Shown one piece after another: positions 40,278-52,200 of a stretch of DNA of 64,000 nt. Positions within the stretch are counted from its first letter, which is position 1. Each line of letters starts with the position of its first letter. A model generated the notes under the pieces. It saw only the letters and a program-made list of their open reading frames with translations, ran no database searches and was not told the origin of the DNA. Source of the DNA: Ariolimax columbianus (taxonomy: Eukaryota > Mollusca > Gastropoda > Stylommatophora > Arionidae); contig JAVGWX010000011.1 of the NCBI GenBank assembly GCA_036924085.1, positions 31,432,386 through 31,496,385 on the forward strand. Direction: 5' to 3'. A program made the translations under genes and the position numbers.

Positions 40278-43200
40278 CAGCTCTGCGTCCAATTGAAAGG
40301 TTGTCGGTGATGATAGATCCAGCTCTACGTCCAATGAAAGGTTGTCGGTGATGATAGATCCAGCTCTGCGTCCAGTGAAAGGTTGTCGGTGATGATAGAT
40401 CCAGCTCTGCGTCCAGTGAAAGGTTGTCGGTGATGATAGGTCCAGCTCTGCGTCCAGTGAGAGGTTGTTGGTGATGATAGATCCAGCTCTGCGTCCAGTG
40501 AAAGGTTGTCGGTGATGATAGATCCAGCTCTGCGTCCAATTGAAAGGTTGTTGGTGATGATAGATCCAGCTCTGCGTCCAGTGAGAGGTTGTCGGTGATG
40601 ATAGATCCAGCTCTGCGTCTAGTGAAAGGTTGTCGGTGATGATAGATCCAGCTCTGCGTCCAGTGAGAGGTTGCCGGTGATGATAGATCCAGCTCTGCGT
40701 CCAGTGAGAGGTTGTCGGTGATGATAGATCCAGCTCTGCGTCCAGTGAAAGGTTGTCGGTGATGATAGATCCAGCTCTGCGTCTAGTGAAAGGTTGTTGG
40801 TGATGATAGATCCAGCTCTGGGTCCAGTGAAAGGTTGTCGGTGATGATAGATCCAGCTCTGCGTCCAGTGAAAGGTTGTCGGTGATGATAGATCCAGCTC
40901 TGCGTCTAGTGAAAGGTTGTTGGTGATGATAGATCCAGCTCTGGGTCCAGTGAAAGGTTGTCGGTGATGATAGATCCAGCTTTACGTCCAGTGAAAGGTT
41001 GTCGGAGATGATAGATCCAGCTCTGCGTCCAGTGAAAGGTTGTCGGTGATGATATATCCAGCTCTGCGTCCAGTGAAAGGTTGCCGGTGATGATAGATCC
41101 AGCTCTGCGTCCAGTGAGAGGTTGTCGATGATGATAGATCCAGCTCTGCGTCCAGTGAAAGGTTGTCGGTGATGATAGATCCAGCTCTGCGTTCGGTGAA
41201 AGGTTGTCGGTGATGATAGATCCAGCTCTGCGTCCAGTGAGAGGTTGTCGGTGATGATAGATCCAGCTCTGCATCCAGTGAGAGGTTGTCGGTGATGATA
41301 GATCCAGCTCTGCATCCAGTGAAAGGTTGTCGGTGATGATAGATCCAGCTCTGCGTCCAGTGAGAGGTTGTCGGTGATGATAGATCCAGCTCTGCGTCCA
41401 GTGAGAGGTTGTCGGTGATGATAGATCCAGCTCTGCGTCTAGTGAAAGGTTGTTGGTGATGATAGATCCAGCTCTGGGTCCAGTGAAAGGTTGTCGGTGA
41501 TGATAGATCCAGCTCTGCGTCCAGTGAAAGGTTGTCGGTGATGATAGATCCAGCTCTGCGTCTAGAGAAAGGTTGTCGGTGATGATAGATCCAGCTCTGG
41601 GTCCAGTGAAAGGTTGTCGGTGATGATAGATCCAGCTCTGCGTCCAGTGAGAGGTTGTCGGAGATGATAGATCCAGCTCTGCGTCTAGTGAAAGGTTGTC
41701 GGTGATGATAGATCCAGCTCTGGGTCCAGTGAGAGGTTGTCGGTGATGATAGATCCAGCTCTGGGTCCAGTGAGAGGTTGTCGTTGATGATAGATTCAGC
41801 TCAGCGTCCAATGAAAGGTTGTCGGTGATGATAGATCCAGCTCTGCGTCCAGTGAAAGGTTGTCGGTGATGATAGGTCCAGCTCTGCGTCCAGTGAGAAG
41901 TTGTTGGTGATGATAGATCCAGCTCTGCGTCCAGTGAAAGGTTGTCGGTGATGATAGATCCAGCTCTGCGTCCAATTGAAAGGTTGTCGGTGATGATAGA
42001 TCCAGCTCTGCGTCCAGTGAGAGGTTGTCGGTGATGATAGATCCAGCTGTGCGTCCAGTGAAAGGTTGTCGGTGATGATAGATCCAGCTCTGCGTCCAGT
42101 GAGAGGTTGCCGGTGATGATAGATCCAGCTCTGCGTCCAGTGAGGGGTTGTCGGTGATGATAGATCCAGCTCTGCGTCCAGTGAAAGGTTGTCGGTGATG
42201 ATAGATCCAGCTCTGCGTCCAGTGAGAGGTTGTCGGTGATGATAGATCCAGCTCTGCGTCCAGTGAGAGGTTGTCGGAGATGATAGATCCAGCTCTGCGT
42301 CCAATGAAAGGTTGTCGGTGATGATAGATCCAGCTCTGCGTCCAGTGAGAGGTTGTCGGTGATGATAGATCCAGCTCTGCGTCTAGTGAAAGGTTGTTGG
42401 TGATGATAGATCCAGCTCTGGGTCCAGTGAAAGGTTGTCGGTGATGATAGATCCAGCTCTGCATCCAGTGAAAGGTTGTCGGTGATGATAGATCCAGTTC
42501 TGCGTCTAGTGAAAGGTTGTCGGTGATGATAGATCCAGCTCTGGGTCCAATGAAAGGTTGTCGGTGATGATAGATCCAGCTCTGCGTCCAGTGAAAGGTT
42601 GTCGGTGATGATAGATCCAGCTCTGCGTCCAGTGAAAGGTTGTCGGAGATGATAGATCCAGCTCTGGGTCCAGTGAAAGGTTGTCGGTGATCATAGATCC
42701 ACCTCTACGTCCAGTGAAAGGTTGTCGGTGATGATAGATCCAGCTCTGCGTCCAGTGAAAGGTTGTCGGTCATGATAGATCCAGCTCTGCGTCCAGTGAA
42801 AGGTTGTCGGTGATGATAGATCCAGCTCTGCGTCCAGTGAAAGGTTGTCGGTGATGATAGATCCAGCTCTGCGTCCAGTGAAAGGTTGTCGGTGATGATA
42901 GATCCAGCTCTGCGTTCAGTGAAAGGTTGTCGGTGATGATAGATCCAGCTCTGCGTCCAGTGAGAGGTTGTCGGTGATGATAGATCCAGCTCTGCGTCCA
43001 GTGAGAGGTTGTCGGTGATGATAGATCCAGCTCTGCGTCCAGTGAGAGGTTGTCGGTGATCATAGATCCAGCTCTGCGTCTAGTGAAAGGTTGTCGTTGA
43101 TGATAGATCCAGCTCTGCGTCCAGTGAAAGGTTGTCGGTGATGATAGATCCAGCTCTGCGTCCAGTGAAAGGTTGTCGGTGATGATAGATCCAGCTTTGC

Positions 43201-46200
43201 GTCCAGTGAAAGGTTGTCGGAGATGATAGATCCAGCTCTGCGTCCAGTGAAAGGTTGTCGGTGATGATAAATCCAGCTCTGCGTCCAGTGAAAGGTTGTC
43301 GGTGATGATAGATCCAGCTCTGCGTTCAGTGAAAGGTTGTCGGTGATGATAGATCCAGCTCTGCGTCCAGTGAGAGGTTGTCGGTGATGATAGATCCAGC
43401 TCTGCGTCCAGTGAGAGGTTGTCGGTGATGATAGATCCAGCTCTGCGTCCAGTGAGAGGTTGTCGGTGATCATAGATCCACCTCTACGTCCAGTGAAAGG
43501 TTGTCGGTGATGATAGATCCAGCTCTGCGTCCAGTGAAAGGTTGTCGGTCATGATAGATCCAGCTCTGCGTCCAGTGAAAGGTTGTCGGTGATGATAGAT
43601 CCAGCTCTGCGTCCAGTGAAAGGTTGTCGGTGATGATAGATCCAGCTCTGCGTCCAGTGAGAGGTTGTCGGTGATGATAGATCCAGCTCTGCGTCCAGTG
43701 AAAGGTTGTCGGTGATGATAGATCCAGCTCTGCGTCCAGTGAGAGGTTGTCGGTGATGATAGATCCAGCTCTGCGTCCAGTGAGAGGTTGTCGGAGATGA
43801 TAGATCCAGCTCTGCGTCCAGTGAAAGGTTGTCGGTGATGATAGATCCAGCTCTGCGTCCAGTGAGAGGTTGTCGGTGATGATAGATCCAGCTCTGCGTC
43901 CAGTGAGAGGTTGTCGGAGATGATAGATCTAGCTCTGCGTCTAGTGAAAGGTTGTCTGTGATGATAGATCCAGCTCTGCGTCCAGTGAAAGGTTGTCGGT
44001 GATGATAGATCCAGCTCTGCGTCCAGTGAAAGGTTTTCGGTGATGATAGATCCAGCTCTGCGTCCAGTGAGAGGTTGTCGGTGATGATAGATCCAGCTCT
44101 GCGTCCAGTGAGAGGTTGTCGGAGATGATAGATCCAGCTCTGCGTCCAGTGAGAGGTTGTCGGTGATGATAGATCCAGCTCTGCGTCCAGTGAGAGGTTG
44201 TCGGTGATGATAGATCCAGCTCTGCGTCCAGTGAGAGGTTGTCGGTGATGATAGATCCAGCTCTGCGTCCAGTGAGAGGTTGTCGGTGATGATAGATCCA
44301 GCTCTGCGTCCAGTGAGAGGTTGTCGGTGATGATAGATCCAGCTCTGCGTCCAGTGAGAGGTTGTCGGTGATGATAGATCCAGCTCTGCGTCCAGTGAGA
44401 GGTTGTCGGTGATGATAGATCCAGCTCTGCGTCCAGTGAGAGGTTGTAGGTGATGATAGATCCAGCTCTGCGTCCAGTGAGAGGTTGTCGGTGATGATAG
44501 ACCCAGCCCTGCGTCCAGTGAAAGGTTGTCGGTGATGATAGATCCAGCTCTGCGTCCAGTGAAAGGTTGTCGGTGATGATAGATCCAGCTCTGCGTCCAG
44601 TGAAAGGTTGTCGGGGATGATAGATCCAGCTCTGCGTCCAGTGAAAGGTTGTCGGTGATGATAGATCCAGCTCTGCGTCCAGTGAAAGGTTGTCGGTGAT
44701 GATAGATCCAGCTCTGCGTCCAGTGAAAGGTCGGTGATGATAGATCCAGCTCTGCGTCCAGTGAAAGGTTGTCGGTGATGATAGATCCAGCTCTGCATCC
44801 AGTGAAAGGTTGTCGGTGATGATAGATCCAGCTCTGCGTCCAGTGAAAGGTTGTCGGTGATGATAGATCCAGCTCTGCGTCCAGTGAAAGGTTGTCGGTG
44901 ATGATAGATCCAGCTCTGCGTCCAGTGAGAGGTTGTCGGTGATGATAGATCCAGCTCTGCGTCCAGTGAAAGGTTGTCGGTGATGATAGATCCAGCTCTG
45001 CGTCCAGTGAAAGGTTGTCGGTGATGATAGATCCAGCTCTGCGTCCAGTGAGAGGTTGTCGGTGATGATAGATCCAGCTCTGCGTCCAGTGAGAGGTTGT
45101 CGGTGATGATAGATCCAGCTCTGCGTTTAGTGAAAGGTTGTTGGTGATGATAGATCCAGCTCTGCGTCCAATGAAAGGTTGTCGGTGATGATAGATCCAG
45201 CTCTGCGTCCAGTGAAAGGTTGTCGGTGATGATAGATCCAGCTCTGCGTCCAGTGAAAGGTTGTCGGAGATGATAGATCCAGCTCTGGGTCCAGTGAAAG
45301 GTTGTCGGTGATGATAGATCCAGCTCTGCGTCCAGTGAGAGGTTGTCGGTGATGATAGATCCAGCTCTGCGTCCAGTGAAAGGTTGTCGGTGATGATAGA
45401 TCCAGCTCTGCGTCCAGTGAGAGGTTGTCGGTGATGATAGATCCAGCTCTGCGTCCAGTGAGAGGTTGTCGGAGATGATAGATCCAGCTCTGCGTCCAGT
45501 GAAAGGTTGTCGGTGATGATAGATCCAGCTCTGCGTCCAGTGAGAGGTTGTCGGTGATGATAGATCCAGCTCTGCGTCCAGTGAGAGGTTGTCTGTGATG
45601 ATAGATCCAGCTCTGCGTCCAGTGAGAGGTTGTCGGAGATGATAGATCCAGCTCTGCGTCTAGTGAAAGGTTGTCTGTGATGATAGATCCAGCTCTGCGT
45701 CCAGTGAAAGGTTGTCGGTGATGATAGATCCAGCTCTGCGTCCAGTGAAAGGTTTTCGGTGATGATAGATCCAGCTCTGCGTCCAGTGAGAGGTTGTCGG
45801 TGATGATAGATCCAGCTCTGCGTCCAGTGAGAGGTTGTCGGAGATGATAGATCCAGCTCTGCGTCCAGTGAGAGGTTGTCGGTGATGATAGATCCAGCTC
45901 TGCGTCCAGTGAGAGGTTGTCGGTGATGATAGATCCAGCTCTGCGTCCAGTGAGAGGTTGTCGGTGATGATAGATCCAGCTCTGCGTCCAGTGAGAGGTT
46001 GTCGGTGATGATAGATCCAGCTCTGCGTCCAGTGAGAGGTTGTCGGTGATGATAGATCCAGCTCTGCGTCCAGTGAGAGGTTGTCGGTGATGATAGATCC
46101 AGCTCTGCGTCCAGTGAGAGGTTGTCGGTGATGATAGATCCAGCTCTGCGTCCAGTGAGAGGTTGTAGGTGATGATAGATCCAGCTCTGCGTCCAGTGAG

Positions 46201-49200
46201 AGGTTGTCGGTGATGATAGATCCAGCCCTGCGTCCAGTGAAAGGTTGTCGGTGATGATAGATCCAGCCCTGCGTCCAGTTAAAGGTTGTCGGTGATGATA
46301 GATCCAGCCCTGCGTCCAGTGAAAGGTTGTCGGTGATGATAGATCCAGCTCTGCGTCCATTGAAAGGTTGTCGGTGATGATAGATCCAGCTCTGCGTCCA
46401 GTGAAAGGTTGTCGGTGATGATAGATCCAGCTCTGCGTCCAGTGAAAGGTTGTCGGTGATGATAGATCCAGCTCTGCGTCCAGTGAAAGGTTGTCGGTGA
46501 TGATAGATCCAGCTCTGCGTCCAGTGAAAGGTTGTCGGGGATGATAGATCCAGCTCTGTGTCCAGTGAAAGGTTGTCGGTGATGATAGATCCAGCTCTGC
46601 GTCCAGTGAAAGGTTGTCGGTGATGATAGATCCAGCTCTGCGTCCAGTGAAAGGTCGGTGATGATAGATCCAGCTCTGCGTCCAGTGAAAGGTTGTCAGT
46701 GATGATAGATCCAGCTCTGCATCCAGTGAAAGGTTGTCGGGGATGATAGATCCAGCTCTGCGTCCAGTGAAAGGTTGTCGGTGATGATAGATCCAGCTCT
46801 GCGTCCAGTGAAAGGTTGTCGGTGATGATAGATCCAGCTCTGCGTCCAGTGAAAGGTCGGTGATGATAGATCCAGCTCTGCGTCCAGTGAAAGGTTGTCG
46901 GTGATGATAGATCCAGCTCTGCATCCAGTGAAAGGTTGTCGGTGATGATAGATCCAGCTCTGCGTCCAGTGAAAGGTTGTCGGTGATGATAGATCCAGCT
47001 CTGCGTCCAGTGAAAGGTTGTCGGTGATGATAGATCCAGCTCTGCGTCCAGTGAAAGGTTGTCGGTGATGATAGATCCAGTTCTGCGTCCAGTGAAAGGT
47101 TGTCGGTGATGATAGATCCAGCTCTGCGTCCAGTGAAAGGTTGTCGGTGATGATAGATCCAGCTCTGCGTCCAGTGAGAGGTTGTCGGTGATGATAGATC
47201 CAGCTCTGCGTCCAGTGAAAGGTTGTCGGTGATGATAGATCCAGTTCTGCGTCCAGTGAAAGGTTGTCGGTGATGATAGATCCAGCTCTGCGTCCAGTGA
47301 AAGGTTGTCGGTGATGATAGATCCAGCTCTGCGTCCAGTGAGAGGTTGTCGGTGATGATAGATCCAGCTCTGCGTCCAGTGAGAGGTTGTCGGTGATGAT
47401 AGATCCAGCTCTGCGTCCAGTGAGAGGTTGTCGGTGATGATAGATCCAGCTCTGCGTCCAGTGAAAGGTTGTCGGTGATGATAGATCCAGCTCTGCGTCC
47501 AGTGAGAGGTTGTCGGTGATGATAGATCCAGCTCTGCGTCCAGTGAGAGGTTGTCGGTGATGATAGATCCAGCTCTGCGTCCAGTGAGAGGTTGTCGGGA
47601 ATGATAGATCCAGCTCTGCGTCCAGTGAAAGGTTGTCGGTGATGATAGATCCAGCTCTGCGTCCAGTGAGAGGTTGTCGGTGATGATAGATCCAGCTCTG
47701 CGTCCAGTGAGAGGTTGTCGGTGATGATAGATCCAGCTCTGCGTCCAGTGAAAGGTTGTCGGTGATGATAGATCCAGCTCTGCGTCCAGTGAGAGGTTGT
47801 CGGTGATGATAGATCCAGCTCTGCGTCCAGTGAAAGGTTGTCGGTGATGATAGATCCAGCTCTGCGTTTAGTGAGAGGTTGTCGGTGATGATAGATCCAG
47901 CTCTGCGTCCAGTGAAAGGTTGTCGGTGATGATAGATCCAGCTCTGCGTCCAGTGAGAGGTTGTCGGTGATGATAGATCCAGCTCTGCGTCCAGTGAAAG
48001 GTTGTCGGTGATGATAGATCCAGCTCTGCGTCCAGTGAAAGGTTGTCGGTGATGATAGATCCAGCTCTGCGTCCAATGAAAGGTTGTCGGTGATGATAGA
48101 TCCAGCTCTGCGTCCAGTGAAAGGTTGTCGGTGATGATAGATCCAGCTCTGCGTCCAGTGAAAGGTTGTCGGGGATGATAGATCCAGCTCTGCGTCCAGT
48201 GAAAGGTTGTCGGTGATGATAGATCCAGCTCTGCGTCCAGTGAAAGGTTGTCGGTGATGATAGATCCAGCTCTGCGTCCAGTGAAAGGTCGGTGATGATA
48301 GATCCAGCTCTGCGTCCAGTGAAAGGTTGTCGGTGATGATAGATCCAGCTCTGCGTCCAGTGAAAGGTTGTCGGTGATGATAGATCCAGCTCTGCGTCCA
48401 GTAAAAGGTTGTCGGTGATGATAGATCCAGCTCTGCGTCCAGTGAAAGGTCGGTGATGATAGATCCAGCTCTGCGTCCAGTGAAAGGTTGTCGGTGATGA
48501 TAGATCCAGTTCTGCATCCAGTGAAAGGTTGTCGGTGATGATAGATCCAGCTCTGCGTCCAGTGAAAGGTTGTCGGTGATGATAGATCCAGCTCTGCGTC
48601 CAGTGAAAGGTTGTCGGTGATGATAGATCCAGCTCTGCGTCCAGTGAAAGGTTGTCGGTGATGATAGATCCAGTTCTGCGTCCAGTGAAAGGTTGTCGGT
48701 GATGATAGATCCAGCTCTGCGTCCAGTGAAAGGTTGTCGGTGATGATAGATCCAGCTCTGCGTCCAGTGAGAGGTTGTCGGTGATGATAGATCCAGCTCT
48801 GCGTCCAGTGAGAGGTTGTCGGTGATGATAGATCCAGCTCTGCGTCCAGTGAGAGGTTGTCGGTGATGATAGATCCAGCTCTGCGTCCAGTGAAAGGTTG
48901 TCGGTGATGATAGATCCAGCTCTGCGTCCAGTGAGAGGTTGTCGGTGATGATAGATCCAGCTCTGCGTCCAGTGAGAGGTTGTCGGTGATGATAGATCCA
49001 GCTCTGCGTCCAGTGAAAGGTTGTCGGGAATGATAGATCCAGCTCTGCGTCCAGTGAAAGGTTGTCGGTGATGATAGATCCAGCTCTGCGTCCAGTGAAA
49101 GGTTGTCGGTGATGATAGATCCAGCTCTGCGTCCAGTGAGAGGTTGTCGGTGATGATAGATCCAGCTCTGCGTCCAGTGAAAGGTTGTCGGGAATGATAG

Positions 49201-52200
49201 ATCCAGCTCTGCGTCCAGTGAAAGGTTGTCGGTGATGATAGATCCAGCTCTGCGTCCAGTGAAAGGTTGTCGGTGATGATAGATCCAGCTCTGCGTCCAG
49301 TGAGAGGTTGTCGGTGATGATAGATCCAGCTCTGCGTCCAGTGAAAGGTTGTCGGTGATGATAGATCCAGCTCTGCGTCCAGTGAGAGGTTGTCGGTGAT
49401 GATAGATCCAGCTCTGCGTCCAGTGAGAGGTTGTCGGTGATGATAGATCCAGCTCTGCGTTTAGTGAAAGGTTGTTGGTGATGATAGATCCAGCTCTGCG
49501 TCCAGTGAAAGGTTGTCGGTGATGATAGATCCAGCTCTGCGTCTAGTGAAAGGTTGTTGGTGATGATAGATCCAGCTCTGGGTCCAGTGAAAGGTTGTCG
49601 GAGATGATAGATCCAGCTCTGGGTCCAGTGAAAGGTTGTCGGTGATGATAGATCCAGCTCTGCGTCTAGTGAAAGGTTGTTGGTGATGATAGATCCAGCT
49701 CTGGGTCCAGTGAAAGGTTGTCGGTGATGATAGATCCAGCTCTGCGTCCAGTGAAAGGTTGTCGGTGATGATAGATCCAGCTGTGCGTCCAGTGAAAGGT
49801 TGTCGGAGATGATAGATCCAGCTCTGCGTCCAGTGAAAGGTTGTCGGTGATGATAAATCCAGCTCTGCGTCCAGTGAAAGGTTGTCGGTGATGATAGATC
49901 CAGCTCTGCGTCCAGTGAAAGGTTGTCGGTGATGATAGATCCAGCTCTGCGTCCAGTGAGAGGTTGTCGGTGATGATAGATCCAGCTCTGGGTCCAGTGA
50001 GAGGTTGTCGGTGATGATAGATCCAGCTCTGCGTCCAGTGAGAGGTTGTCGGTGATGATAGATCCAGCTCTACGTCCAGTGAAAGGTTGTCGGTGATGAT
50101 AGATCCAGCTCTGCGTCCAGTGAAAGGTTGTCGGTCATGATAGATCCAGCTCTGTGTCCAGTGAAAGGTTGTCGGTGATGATAGATCCAGCTCTGCATCC
50201 AGTGAAAGGTTGTCGGTGATGATAGATCCAGCTCTGCGTCCAGTGAAAGGTTGTCGATGATGATAGATCCAGCTCTGCATCCAGTGAAAGGTTGTCGGTG
50301 ATAATAGATCCAGCTCTGCGTCCAGTGAAAGGTTGTCGGTGATGATAGATCCAGCTCTGCATCCAGTGAAAGGTTGTCGGTGATGATAGGTCCAGCTCTG
50401 CGTCCATTGAGAGGTTGTCGGTGATGATAGATCCAGCTCTGCGTCCAGTGAAAGGTTGTCGATTTTGATAGATCCAGCTCTGCGTCCAGTGAAAGGTTGT
50501 CGGTGATGATAGATCCAGCTCTGCGTCCAGTGAGAGGTTGTCGGTGATGATAGATCCAGCTCTGCGTCCATTGAAAGGTTGTCGGTGATGATAGATCCAG
50601 CTCTGCGTCCAGTGAAAGGTTGTCGGTGATGATATATCCAGTTCTGCGTCCAGTGAAAGGTTGTCGGTGATGATAGATCCAGCTCTGCGTCCAGTGAAAG
50701 GTTGTCGGTGATAATAGATCCAGCTCTGCGTCCAGTGAAAGGTTGTCGGTGATGATAGATCCAGCTCTGCGTCCAGTGAAAGGTTGTCGGTGATGATAGA
50801 TCCAGCTCTGCGTCCAGTGAGAGGTTGTCGGTGATGATAGATCCAGCTCTGCGTCCAGTGAGAGGTTGTCGGTGATGATAGATCCAGCTCTGCGTCCAGT
50901 GAGAGGTTGTCGGTGATGATAGATCCAGCTCTGCGTCCAGTGAGAGGTTGTCGGTGATGATAGATCCAGCTCTGCATCCAGTGAAAGGTTGTCGGTGATG
51001 ATAGATCCAGCTCTGCGTCCAGTGAAAGGTTGTCGGTGATGATAGATCCAGCTCTGCGTCCAGTGAGAGGTTGTCGGTGATGATAGATCCAGCTCTGCAT
51101 CCAGTGAGAGGTTGTCGGTGATGATAGATCCAGCTCTGCGTCCAGTGAGAGGTTGTCGGTGATGATAGATCCAGCTCTGCGTCCAGTGAAAGGTTGTCGG
51201 TGATGATAGATCCAGCTCTGCGTCCAGTGAAAGGTTGTCGGTGATGATAGATCCAGCTCTGCGTCCAGTGAAAGGCTGTCGGTGATGATAGATCCAGCTC
51301 TGGGTCCAGTGAAAGGTTGTCGGTGATGATAGATCCAGCTCTGCGTCCAGTGAAAGGTTGTCGGTGATGATAGATCCAGCTCTGCGTCCAGTGAAAGGTT
51401 GTCGGTGATGATAGATCCAGCTCTGCGTCCAGTGAAAGGCTGTCGGAGATGATAGATCCAGCTCTGGGTCCAGTGAAAGGTTGTCGGTGATGATAGATCC
51501 AGCTCTGCGTCCAGTGAAAGGTTGTCGGTGATGATAGATCCAGCTCTGCGTCTAGTGAAAGGTTGTTGGTGATGATAGATCCAGCTCTGGGTCCAGTGAA
51601 AGGTTGTCGGTGATGATAGATCCAGCTCTGCGTCCAGTGAAAGGTTGTCGGTGATGATAGATCCAGCTCTGCGTCTAGTGAAAGGTTGTTGGTGATGATA
51701 GATCCAGCTCTGGGTCCAGTGAAAGGTTGTCGGTGATGATAGATCCAGCTCTGCGTCCAGTGAAAGGTTGTCGGTGATGATAGATCCAGCTTTGCGTCCA
51801 GTGAAAGGTTGTCGGAGATGATAGATCCAGCTCTGCGTCCAGTGAAAGGTTGTCGGTGATGATAAATCCAGCTCTGCGTCCAGTGAAAGGTTGTCGGTGA
51901 TGATAGATCCAGCTCTGCGTTCAGTGAAAGGTTGTCGGTGATGATAGATCCAGCTCTGCGTCCAGTGAGAGGTTGTCGGTGATGATAGATCCAGCTCTGG
52001 GTCCAGTGAGAGGTTGTCGGTGATGATAGATCCAGCTCTGCGTCCAGTGAGAGGTTGTCGGTGATGATAGATCCAGCTCTATGTCCAGTGAAAGGTTGTC
52101 GGTGATGATAGATCCAGCTCTGCGTCCAGTGAAAGGTTGTCGGTCATGATAGATCCAGCTCTGTGTCCAGTGAAAAGTTGTCGGTGATGATAGATCCAGC

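Noticed and set aside
43484..48517. 1,677-residue ORF (and many other long minus-strand ORFs in 40-64 kb) as protein-coding genes
   Set aside because: They are translations of a stop-free 41-bp satellite in cycling frames; length reflects periodicity, and there is no promoter, start context or non-repeat domain apart from the RT relic at one end.
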